48,134 nt of DNA from an uncultured Bacteroidota bacterium. Its GTDB lineage: Bacteria; Bacteroidota; Bacteroidia; Bacteroidales; P3. Where the stretch lies: NCBI GenBank assembly GCA_902771735.1, contig CACXXO010000018.1:1-48134 (forward strand), read 5' to 3'. This document shows positions 41,301-48,134 of this stretch, in pieces; the stretch's first letter is position 1; every line of letters starts with the position of its first letter. Position numbers and translations under genes: made by a program. The notes under the pieces are model-generated. The model saw nothing but the letters and a program-made list of their open reading frames with translations. It was not told where the DNA came from and did not search any database.

Positions 41301-42710
41301 TCAATCGCCATACGAACTTGCATCGAAACAGTGCAGGCACACTCTTTCTTTCGGAAGCCCGATGGCTTGACACACATCCTCCACAGTGTTAAACTTCAGT
41401 GTATCGACGCCTACATGCTGGCGAATCACTTCGACCATCTTGGCATACTCCTTCGTGGAGGAGTCGTGGTAAGCCTCAAGATTGCGCACCTGACCGCCCT
41501 CGAGTTCCTCGATGACACGACGGGTAATCAGTTCCCGGTCGGTCTTCGACTCGGAGAAATTGAGGAAAGTGCAACCATGGACCAACGGGGGACAGCTGAT
41601 ACGCACGTGCACCTTCTTGGCACCATAGTCATAAAGCATCTTCACGTTGTCGCGAAGCTGGGTGCCGCGGACGATGGAGTCATCGCAGAAAACCACCTCC
41701 TTACCTGCCAGCATGGCACGGCTGGGGATGAGTTTCATGCGGGCCACCAAGAATCGGTCGGCCTGGCTCACAGGCATGAAGGAGCGGCTCCACGTGGGGG
41801 TATATTTCAGCAAGCCACGCTTGTAGGGAATCTGACGTCCATTGCTGTAGCCCAGCGCCATGCCGATACCGCTGTCGGGGATTGGGCTGACAAAGTCGGG
41901 TGTGATATCGTCGCGCTGACCCATAATGCGTCCCAAATTATAACGCACTTCTTCGGCGTTGATGCCTTCATATTCGGTGCAAGGATAGCCATAGTAAATC
42001 CACAGGAAGGAGCAAATCTGCAACTTCTCTTCAGCCTGACGCAGCACCTTGATGCCACCTTCGGTGGTCACCTTCAGCACCTCGCCAGGTCCAACAAAGC
42101 GGCAAGTCTCGTAACCCATGTTGACATACGAGTGGCTCTCGCTGGCAAGGGCATAGTCATTGCCCCTCCGTCCGATGACAATGGGCGTGCGTCCATAACG
42201 GTCGCGAGCGGCGATGACACCGTCGGGCGTGAGAATCAACATCGAGCAACTGCCCTTCACCTTGCGATACACATTCTCGATTCCATCCACGAAATCCTTG
42301 CCCTGGGAGATAAGCAGGGCGACAAGCTCGGTAGGATTGGTCTTGCCTCTCGACAGGTCGGTGAATTGCTGGTGCTGCTGAAGGCACTCTTGCTCCAACT
42401 CTTCGATGTTGTTAATCTTGCTCACCGTGCAAATGGCCCAACGGCCCAAATGCGAATTGACCATCACGGGCTGAGCCTCTGTGTCGCTGATAACGCCAAT
42501 ACCCACGTTTCCCTTCATCTCGTCCAAATCCTTGGCAAACTTCGGACGGAAATGGGAGTTCTGGATGTTGTGAATGTTTTGATGGGCTTGACCATTGTCA
42601 AAAGTAGCCATGCCGGCACGCTTGGTGCCCAGATGCGAATGATAATCCGTCCCATAGAACAGATCGGAGATACATGGTTGTTCAGAAACAACACCAAAAA
42701 AACCACTCAT
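41301..42710 (-). CDS. PurF-like amidophosphoribosyltransferase without the N-terminal Cys
   Basis: 469 residues. It has the full PurF layout: an Ntn-type glutaminase domain (FYGTDYHSHLGTKRAGMATF, VMVNSHLGRWAICTVSKINN) and a phosphoribosyltransferase domain with PRPP motif EVVFCDDSIVRGTQ (about residues 336-349) and SPIPDSGIGMALGYS. However, the N terminus is MSGFFGVV where PurF has MCGIFG, so the glutaminase nucleophile Cys is replaced by Ser. Cys at about 233, 378, 458 and 461 (QICSFLW, HGCTFLN, CLHC) match the iron-sulfur ligands of Bacillus-type PurF. I recall such Cys-less paralogues in Bacteroidota. It may use ammonia or have another role. Confidence 0.88.
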   Translation of the reverse strand: MSGFFGVVSEQPCISDLFYGTDYHSHLGTKRAGMATFDNGQAHQNIHNIQNSHFRPKFAKDLDEMKGNVGIGVISDTEAQPVMVNSHLGRWAICTVSKINNIEELEQECLQQHQQFTDLSRGKTNPTELVALLISQGKDFVDGIENVYRKVKGSCSMLILTPDGVIAARDRYGRTPIVIGRRGNDYALASESHSYVNMGYETCRFVGPGEVLKVTTEGGIKVLRQAEEKLQICSFLWIYYGYPCTEYEGINAEEVRYNLGRIMGQRDDITPDFVSPIPDSGIGMALGYSNGRQIPYKRGLLKYTPTWSRSFMPVSQADRFLVARMKLIPSRAMLAGKEVVFCDDSIVRGTQLRDNVKMLYDYGAKKVHVRISCPPLVHGCTFLNFSESKTDRELITRRVIEELEGGQVRNLEAYHDSSTKEYAKMVEVIRQHVGVDTLKFNTVEDVCQAIGLPKERVCLHCFDASSYGD

Positions 42711-42799
42711 AGTCTCTTTTCTTTTTTTAAATTACAAAATATATATAATAGATTAATACTTAATAAATAATATCTGTTTCACAACTTCTTTTGAAACTG

Positions 42800-42832
42800 C
42801 AAAGATACAAAAAAAACGTAAACTGCAACAAA
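42800..42832 (-). promoter_or_regulatory. Promoter of the PurF-like gene
   Basis: Minus-strand TTTG (42829-42832), 21 bases, TATCTTTG (42800-42807). Gives a leader of about 85 bases; no purine riboswitch fold was recognised in it. Confidence 0.55.
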
Positions 42833-42850
42833 AAAGTTGCCAACAACCAA

Positions 42851-43696
42851 TCACCTCAGAAACTCGGCCACTTCCTCCTCGTCCACATTGCGCAGATGAT
42901 AGGTCGCCTTCACCTCCTGCCCGTCCATCAGCAACATCAGCGGTCTTGCTCCGTAGGTAATCTCTACCCACAGCGACTCCCCGATATCCGTTGGCTCTAC
43001 ATACACCACACTCTCATCCTTCAAACCGTGTCTTTTCACCATGCTGTCGAGCTTCTTTCTCGCCAATTTGCAATAGGGGCATCTGGGCGTAACAAAAGCC
43101 ACCAGCCTCCTACCCTCTCCCACTCCCATCTTCAACAACGCGCCCTCTTCTCCGGTCGCTGCCTTCAGCGACTCTTCCCCGTAAGGCTCGTCGAAGGGAC
43201 CGAAGCCCCAGCTGTCGGGCACACTCACAACAAACGGCGTCGCCATCAGTAGCACCCCGACAACCACTCCGACCACCGTCTTCCATCTCTTTCTATCACT
43301 TCTGCCGTTTCCATGATAGCCCATCAGCGTCAGCACTATCAGCACACCGTTCTTCAGCAAACTCACTCCTGGGCTCAACTCAACCAGCCGGCCCATGCAC
43401 TCGCACGACTCGTTCCGTCCAATCAAAGCCGCATAGCACAGAAACAGCGAAAAGCCCACCAGTGTCAGCAACGTCGCCGTCCTTGTGCAACGTTTCCACC
43501 ATCCCGTCAGCAGCAGCCCGCCAAGCACCATCTCCCATCCGATGCACAAACGCGCCACCACATAGCTCACGCTCAACGGCAGCCATCCGTAGGAATAAAT
43601 ATAAAGTTCGAAATCGTCGATAGCCACCAATTTGGCCACCGCCGACACACAGAATATCACCCCCACCAGAATCCTCAGCACTATCCTAATCGCCAT
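42851..43696 (-). CDS. MauE/DoxX-like membrane domain fused to a thioredoxin-like domain
   Basis: 281 residues. N-terminal half has four or so membrane helices with the MauE-type motif ESCECMGR (Cys98, Cys100); a further helix lies at about 139-158. The C-terminal part (about 180-281) is a thioredoxin-like domain with active site FVTPRCPYCKLARKKLD (Cys206, Cys209) and RPLMLLMDG near the cis-Pro position. This layout suggests electrons pass through the membrane domain to a periplasmic thioredoxin, as in DsbD- or MauE-linked pathways. It overlaps the upstream Cys-rich lipoprotein gene by 11 bases, so those proteins are plausible substrates; that link is inferred. Confidence 0.83.
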   Translation of the reverse strand: MAIRIVLRILVGVIFCVSAVAKLVAIDDFELYIYSYGWLPLSVSYVVARLCIGWEMVLGGLLLTGWWKRCTRTATLLTLVGFSLFLCYAALIGRNESCECMGRLVELSPGVSLLKNGVLIVLTLMGYHGNGRSDRKRWKTVVGVVVGVLLMATPFVVSVPDSWGFGPFDEPYGEESLKAATGEEGALLKMGVGEGRRLVAFVTPRCPYCKLARKKLDSMVKRHGLKDESVVYVEPTDIGESLWVEITYGARPLMLLMDGQEVKATYHLRNVDEEEVAEFLR

Positions 43697-43946
43697 AATC
43701 GCGACACTTCACCTTGTGCACATCAACCCTTCGAAGCGTCGTTCCTCCCTCCACCGACACATGCTCCTCAAACGCCATCTCGGTGATATTGTCACACGAT
43801 ATTGCGCCATCAAGCACAAACACCATGTTCAACTCCGACACATCGTCGGGGGCATCCACCTTCTCGCACTTGCACTGGTGTTCTTTGCTGCATCCCACCA
43901 GCATCATCACGCTGGCCACCGCCAGCACACTTAACACCTTTTTCAT
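43686..43946 (-). CDS. Small Cys-rich (CxC) lipoprotein
   Basis: 86 residues. Lipobox LVGC (Cys19), then SKEHQCKCEKVD (C-x5-C-x-C), later Cys in GAISCDNITEM and near the end VKCRDYGD. Its ATG overlaps the stop of the preceding lipoprotein gene in ATGA (43943-43946), and its end overlaps the MauE-thioredoxin start. Same family plan as 43943-44185, with low identity outside the Cys, so they are divergent paralogues. Confidence 0.82.
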   Translation of the reverse strand: MKKVLSVLAVASVMMLVGCSKEHQCKCEKVDAPDDVSELNMVFVLDGAISCDNITEMAFEEHVSVEGGTTLRRVDVHKVKCRDYGD

Positions 43947-44185
43947 AAATCTGCGTCAATTTTAAATTCATAATCCGTACACAACAGCGAATCCACTTTC
44001 AGGGAATCGAGTGCCGTGTGGTAGCGAAACAGCTTCAGGTCCTCACAGTTGCCTTTCGTGATAGTGATAATTCTCACCTTCGACGAATGCAACACGGCGC
44101 AGCGACACTTCTTCTCCTTCCCGCAACTCACCGCCCCTATCGTCAGCAGTGCCGCCAGACCCAATAACAAATACTTTTTCTTCAT
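43943..44185 (-). CDS. Small Cys-rich (CxC) lipoprotein
   Basis: 80 residues. Lipobox GAVSC (Cys21), then GKEKKCRCAVL (C-x5-C-x-C), later Cys in KGNCEDLKL and LLCTDYEF. First of three overlapping genes ending with the MauE-thioredoxin fusion, and 23 bases downstream of ftsK, so it may be part of the ftsK transcript. The spacer before it carries an AATTCTTAATTC simple repeat. Function unknown. Confidence 0.82.
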   Translation of the reverse strand: MKKKYLLLGLAALLTIGAVSCGKEKKCRCAVLHSSKVRIITITKGNCEDLKLFRYHTALDSLKVDSLLCTDYEFKIDADL

Positions 44186-44208
44186 ATCTTTGATTCTAAA
44201 TTCTTAAT

Positions 44209-46770
44209 TCATAACTGCCTCAGCAATTCTTCCAGGCTCACTTCGTCATGCACCAGCACGTCTCTCGGTTTCGAGCCGTTTGAGGGACCGACAATTCCCG
44301 CGGCTTCCAGCTGGTCGATGATTCTGCCGGCCCGGTTGTACCCCAACTGCAACTTGCGCTGGAGGAGCGACGTGCTGCCAAACTGGCTGCTCACCACCAA
44401 CCGTGCTGCATCCTCGAAAAACTCGTCCTTGCTCTTGGCGTCGAATTCCTTGTTCGGCTCCTCGTTTTCATCCAGATACTCCGGCAGTTCGAAACCTTCG
44501 GGATAGCCTCGCTGGTCGCCAATGAACTTCACCAGCTTTTCAATCTCGGGCGTATCGATAAGGGCGCACTGCAATCTTATCATATCCTTGCCGGCCAGCG
44601 AGATGAGCATGTCTCCGCGTCCTATCAGCTGCTGTGCTCCGCCGGTGTCGAGGATGGTCTTCGAGTCGATGCCGCTCGTCACGCGGAAAGCCACGCGAGC
44701 CGGGAAGTTGGCCTTGATGGTGCCGGTGATGATGTTCGTCGTCGGGCGCTGGGTGGCGATAATCAGGTGGATGCCCACGGCACGTGCCAGCTGCGCCAGT
44801 CGCGCTATCGGCAGTTCCACCTCCTTGCCGGCCGTCATGATAAGGTCGCCAAACTCGTCGATAACCACCACGATATACGGCAGATAGCGGTGCCCGTTGT
44901 TGGGATTGAGCATCCGTTTGCAGAACTTTTCGTTATATTCGGTGATTTTCCTCACCTTGGCTTGTTTCAGCAGGTCGTAGCGGCTGTCCATCTCGATGCA
45001 CAGCGAGTTCAGCGTGCGCACCACCTTCTTCACGTCGGTGATCACCCCTTCCTCCTCGTCGGGCATCTTGGCCAGGTAGTGGCGCTCCAAAGCCGAATAG
45101 AGGCTGAACTCCACCTTCTTCGGGTCCACCAGCACCAGTTTCAGCTCGCTGGGATGCTTGGTATAGAGCAAACTCGCCAGCACGGCGTTCAATCCCACCG
45201 ATTTACCTGTGCCCGTGGCTCCGGCCATCAGCAGGTGCGGCATCTTGGCCAGGTCGGTGACGAAACATTCGTTCGAGATGGTCTTTCCGAACGCTATCGG
45301 CAGTTCCATCTTCCCCTTGGCTTTCTCGAAAGCCTCGCTTTCCAGCATCGTCTTCATGGCCACAATCTGCGGCTTGGCGTTCGGCACCTCGATGCCCACA
45401 TTGCTCTCGCCGGGGATGGGGGCGATGATGCGGATACCCAACGCCGCCAGGCTCAGGGCGATATCGTCCTCAAGGTTCTTGATCTTGCTTATCCTCACAC
45501 CCGGGGCGGGCTTGATTTTGTAGAGGGTCACCGTGGGACCCGGAATGGCACTGATGTCGGTAATCTCGATGCCATAGTCCTTCAGCGTCTGCACGATGCG
45601 GTCCTTGTTGGCCACCAGCTCCTCTTTGGTCACCTTGGTGTTGGCCACCTCCCAGTCCTCCAGTATACCCGTCTCGGGCATCACATAGTCGCCCAGGTCC
45701 AAGTGGGGGTCGTAGGGCTCGTCAAGCCCATAGTGGCGACGGTAGTCGTCATCGGCAAGTTCTTCTTCCGCCTCTTCCTGGTCGTCGGTGGTTCCCTGAC
45801 TCTCCGCCTCCGGTTCAACCTCTGCGGCATCCTGGTTTTCCGACGCTTCGTCCATCCCTTCGATGGTAAACGTCACCTCATCGTTCTTTTCCTGTGCTTT
45901 GGCATTTACGCGGGCAAACTCCTCGTCGATGTCAAACTCCACCGTCTCCCCTTCTTGTGGTGCCGGAGTCTCGCCGCCGGCATCAGCCGCTTCGGCTTTA
46001 TCATCCTGGGTGGCGATGGGGTGGGCTTTGAAGAGCTCCATCGCAGCCTCTTCAAACTCGGCGCCCTCGTCTTCTTCCTGCTGTTGCTCGGCAAAGTCGA
46101 TGAAACCCTTCTCCACATTCTTCTCCTTCTTGGCATCCGACGGCTCCTCTTTCTCAATTTCTTCCACCACCTTCTTCAGGTCGACCTTGGGCATGTGGAC
46201 TTCAGGCAGTTCCATCTTGTGAACCATCACGAGCACAGCCACTGCCACTGCCACCAGCAGCACCAGCGTCCACCAGCCCATGAAATTCTCGAGAGGTTCG
46301 GCCAGCATGACACCGATACCGGCATACTGTTCGAACCCCACGCCGTCTTCAATCCACTTGACGGCGATGTAGCCCAGCGTCACGCTCAGCCACGCCATCC
46401 AGAAGACGGTGCTGCCGAAGGTTTTCCACCACGGCATCACGCTCACCTTCCACAGCCTCATGCCGTAGACAAAGAAGAGCAGGGCAAATCCCAGGCTGCC
46501 GATGCCGAAGAGGTTCACGGCGAAAAACTCCGCCGTGGCGAATCCCATGGCCTTGAGCCAGTGGCGCGTGGGGTCGCAACCCGTGGCGTAATAGCTCGCG
46601 AGCGACAGCAGGAGGAAAAAGGCAAACAGCACATACACCGCTCCGCGGATATGCGCGAAACGCTCACTCTTCACAAACGCGACAAAAGCCCCCCAACGGT
46701 TCTTCCTCTTCGGGGTGCTTTTGCCTTTGCCTTTCGGCTTCGATGTCGGTTTCTTCTTTCCTGCTGCCAC
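44209..46770 (-). CDS. ftsK: DNA translocase FtsK
   Basis: 853-residue septal DNA pump that moves and resolves chromosome termini at division. The N terminus is basic (KPTSKPKGKGKSTPKRKNR), followed by about four membrane helices to residue ~190, then an acidic linker (about 200-345). The motor domain has Walker A LLMAGATGTGKSVGLNAVL (about 515), LVLVDPKKVEFSLYSAL, Walker B IVVVIDEFGDLIMT and IIATQRPTTNIITG. The C-terminal gamma domain (FGSTSLLQRKLQLGYNRAG) should read KOPS sites. It follows a DUF4412-like gene by 32 bases. Confidence 0.96.
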   Translation of the reverse strand: MAAGKKKPTSKPKGKGKSTPKRKNRWGAFVAFVKSERFAHIRGAVYVLFAFFLLLSLASYYATGCDPTRHWLKAMGFATAEFFAVNLFGIGSLGFALLFFVYGMRLWKVSVMPWWKTFGSTVFWMAWLSVTLGYIAVKWIEDGVGFEQYAGIGVMLAEPLENFMGWWTLVLLVAVAVAVLVMVHKMELPEVHMPKVDLKKVVEEIEKEEPSDAKKEKNVEKGFIDFAEQQQEEDEGAEFEEAAMELFKAHPIATQDDKAEAADAGGETPAPQEGETVEFDIDEEFARVNAKAQEKNDEVTFTIEGMDEASENQDAAEVEPEAESQGTTDDQEEAEEELADDDYRRHYGLDEPYDPHLDLGDYVMPETGILEDWEVANTKVTKEELVANKDRIVQTLKDYGIEITDISAIPGPTVTLYKIKPAPGVRISKIKNLEDDIALSLAALGIRIIAPIPGESNVGIEVPNAKPQIVAMKTMLESEAFEKAKGKMELPIAFGKTISNECFVTDLAKMPHLLMAGATGTGKSVGLNAVLASLLYTKHPSELKLVLVDPKKVEFSLYSALERHYLAKMPDEEEGVITDVKKVVRTLNSLCIEMDSRYDLLKQAKVRKITEYNEKFCKRMLNPNNGHRYLPYIVVVIDEFGDLIMTAGKEVELPIARLAQLARAVGIHLIIATQRPTTNIITGTIKANFPARVAFRVTSGIDSKTILDTGGAQQLIGRGDMLISLAGKDMIRLQCALIDTPEIEKLVKFIGDQRGYPEGFELPEYLDENEEPNKEFDAKSKDEFFEDAARLVVSSQFGSTSLLQRKLQLGYNRAGRIIDQLEAAGIVGPSNGSKPRDVLVHDEVSLEELLRQL

Positions 46771-46802
46771 TGTATTCTTTAACCTTTAACCTTTATACTT
46801 TA

Positions 46803-47558
46803 TTATTCACCCTGCAGAAGCTCGAGCTCTTCCTTGAGCTGTTCGCCGAGCTCTTCCATCTCCTCGTCGGAGAGGGTCTCATAGCCGTCGGGCAGGAGGA
46901 AGTCGACTTCCTTCACCTTGCCTTTCACCACCTCGGTGGCGGTGTAAGTGATGGCGCGGCCTTCACCGATTTCGACGGTGCACTCGAGGGGCATGCCCTT
47001 GAGGCCGCCGAAGAGGACGTTGGGACGCGGGCCGATTTCGTCGGAGTACCACATCACCTGGGGATGGTCGACACCTTCCTCGTCATACATGTGGCGGATG
47101 AGTTTTTTGGCGGTCACACCGGCAATCTGCTTGGTCTCGCCGGCAGCATACTCAAAATAGAAATGGCCGGGTTCGGTATCCTTGATCTCCAACGAGTCGA
47201 AACTGCTGGCTTCGTGGGTCTCCTTGATGATGAGCTTGCCGGCACCCTGGTAGGTGAACTCGGAGCCCTGCGAACGGAGGTAGCCGAGGAGACCGCTGAG
47301 ATCATTGCAGCTGGTGGAGGTGAGGCCATTGACGAGGATGCACTCGGCGCCCATGCCGGAAAGGAAGATGGGGCTCTTGGTGAACATGTAGTTGCCGTCG
47401 ACTTTGATTTCGGCCGTTGCGGCCTCGTCGGGGATGTTGAACGACACGGTGCCGGTGGACTCCACTTTGTATTTCACGATACCCTTGAAGGTGTTCTGGG
47501 CCATGAGGGGGGCCACGCTGAGCAGCAATGCGGCTGCGACAAGAAATGCTTTCTTCAT
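46803..47558 (-). CDS. Exported DUF4412-like protein
   Basis: 251 residues; start at ATG 47558 giving a signal peptide ending APLMAQ. The mature protein begins NTFKGIVKYKVESTG and has the beta-rich pattern of DUF4412/LolA-like periplasmic proteins (KVDGNYMFTKSPIFLSGMGA, GVTAKKLIRHMYDEEGVDHP, VMWYSDEIGPRPN). In many Bacteroidota a LolA-like lipoprotein carrier gene lies next to ftsK; the position here is the same, though I cannot confirm LolA function. The end is acidic and helical (EELGEQLKEELELLQ). Confidence 0.7.
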   Translation of the reverse strand: MKKAFLVAAALLLSVAPLMAQNTFKGIVKYKVESTGTVSFNIPDEAATAEIKVDGNYMFTKSPIFLSGMGAECILVNGLTSTSCNDLSGLLGYLRSQGSEFTYQGAGKLIIKETHEASSFDSLEIKDTEPGHFYFEYAAGETKQIAGVTAKKLIRHMYDEEGVDHPQVMWYSDEIGPRPNVLFGGLKGMPLECTVEIGEGRAITYTATEVVKGKVKEVDFLLPDGYETLSDEEMEELGEQLKEELELLQGE

Positions 47559-47935
47559 TGTTATAATTCTTTTAATTGTTTTCGATATTATTAGTACAAA
47601 TTTTATACAATAACTTGCAAACCGAAAAAATATTGTGTCCCCTTCGAAAAAAAAATCACCAGAAAGCCCCCCCCAAAAAAAAATGCGGCGAAGTACACCT
47701 TTTTTACGGCGGATATTACGCACAATTCTTTTTTGAAACCCTTTTCTCCACCTCTCCAAGCTACTGTAAACCAGGGCCAAGCAGATACCCTCTCTTACTC
47801 CTCTCTTTCTCTCCTCTTTATCCCCTCCTTATCCTTTTTTAGTTTTGTAGGCAATAAATAGGCGAGGATAACGTTATTGTGATTGGAAAATTAATTGTTG
47901 AACTTACGTTGATATAACCTAAATACCTGATTATT
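47559..47935. other. Divergent spacer before the DUF6266 gene
   Basis: 377 bases without a complete gene. Holds an AT-rich leader of the DUF4412-like gene, a C8 then A9 homopolymer (47667-47683), the degenerate 11-base array (47793-47836), and a short AT-rich region with GGCGAGGATAAC (47861-47872), which is also found at 129-140. No clear -7/-33 pair was found for either flanking gene. Confidence 0.6.
47793..47836. repeat. Degenerate tandem array of 11-base units
   Basis: Four consecutive 11-base units, TCTTACTCCTC, TCTTTCTCTCC, TCTTTATCCCC and TCCTTATCCTT. The first is the exact reverse complement of the unit GAGGAGTAAGA found at 19540-19561. Lies in the divergent spacer upstream of the DUF6266 gene. 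Confidence 0.75.
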
Positions 47936-48134
47936 ATGGCGAAGCAGACGAATGGAACCCTCGGGGGATTTGTCGGGAAGCTGGGGCCCGTGGTGGGCTA
48001 CCGGTGGAAGAATGTGTGGTGCGTGCGGTCGCAGACGAGGATTGTGAACAACCCGCGCACGGAGGCGCAGCAGGAGCACCGCTCGCTCTTCAAGCAGGAG
48101 GTGCAGCTGGCGGGCCGCATGCGGTGGGCCGTCA
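47936..48134 (+). CDS. DUF6266-family protein, 3' end outside the window
   Basis: First 66 residues of a gene running off the right edge. Begins MAKQTNGTLGGFVGKLGPVV and continues GYRWKNVWCVRSQTRIVNNP, which fits the DUF6266 family of Bacteroidota (NG-x-LGGF-x-GK-x-G-x-VVGYRWK). The next stretch RTEAQQEHRSLFKQE is also typical. Function of the family is unknown; no signal peptide. The full family length is usually over 200 residues, so most of it is missing here. Confidence 0.8.
   Translation, partial: MAKQTNGTLGGFVGKLGPVVGYRWKNVWCVRSQTRIVNNPRTEAQQEHRSLFKQEVQLAGRMRWAV

Noticed and set aside
41331-42770. A 479-codon open frame opposite the PurF-like gene
   Set aside because: No domain or start context; the minus-strand protein is clearly real.
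42711-42799. Purine riboswitch in the leader of the PurF-like gene
   Set aside because: The leader is very AT-rich and shows no three-way junction or conserved purine-aptamer bases.
44767-46782. A 671-codon open frame opposite ftsK
   Set aside because: FtsK Walker motifs and membrane helices explain the region; the opposite frame is a composition artefact.

Overview
The window looks like a chromosomal segment of a gut- or rumen-type member of the Bacteroidales (phylum Bacteroidota); I cannot name the family. The support is Bacteroidota-style promoters (TTTG, about 19 bases, then TAnnTTTG), absence of Shine-Dalgarno sites, PorP/SprF and PD40/OmpA-like proteins, a GH92 mannosidase, a WG-repeat protein, a TM2 protein and a DUF6266 protein. 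Genes are fairly GC-rich and dense, while spacers are AT-rich. I found no rRNA, tRNA, CRISPR array, integrase or transposase.

Layout. 1-9320: tamB and an overlapping phosphodiester-glycosidase lipoprotein (+), converging on a ROK kinase / GH92 mannosidase / small Cys-rich lipoprotein operon (-). 9434-10525: two exported proteins with nearly the same signal peptide. 10950-14576: tsaD, a PorP/SprF-like barrel and a PD40/OmpA protein. 14595-19491: two tandem copies of a three-gene cassette (ECF sigma factor, single-pass anti-sigma-like protein, exported adhesin-head/barrel protein), each behind an alike promoter TGTAAG-N16-CGT(C/T). 19704-22885 (-): DHOD-like protein, four-helix bundle protein, kdsA and an exonuclease. 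23173-25895: TPR membrane protein, elbB and a methionine gamma-lyase-like enzyme. 26226-28942: WG-repeat protein and dihydroorotase. 29050-33407 (-): barrel protein, ADP-forming acyl-CoA synthetase and flippase. 33667-39384 (+): a GH20-like protein lacking the catalytic segment, hydE, a Cys-rich lipoprotein, a PflA-like radical SAM enzyme, an unknown protein and pepD. 39451-47558 (-): a repeat-containing coiled-coil protein, a PurF homologue without the N-terminal Cys, a MauE-thioredoxin fusion with two overlapping Cys-rich lipoprotein genes, ftsK and a DUF4412-like protein. The window ends inside a DUF6266 gene.

Most notable. (1) The duplicated ECF cassette with matching promoters looks like a self-regulated envelope-response module. 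(2) Four small lipoproteins share a lipobox Cys, a CxC motif and two later Cys; two are overlapped with the MauE-thioredoxin gene, which suggests an uncharacterised periplasmic thiol-redox system. (3) Four copies of a 50-58 base palindrome (21-70, 10786-10843, about 26057-26103, 33518-33573) lie in divergent or gene-upstream spacers. Inverting the DNA between the first two copies would bring tamB and tsaD head to head, an arrangement I recall as common in Bacteroidota. (4) Arrays of 11-base repeats occur at 19529-19572 and 47793-47836, and the palindromes also have an 11-base internal rhythm. (5) The GH20-like and PurF-like proteins appear to have lost key catalytic parts.
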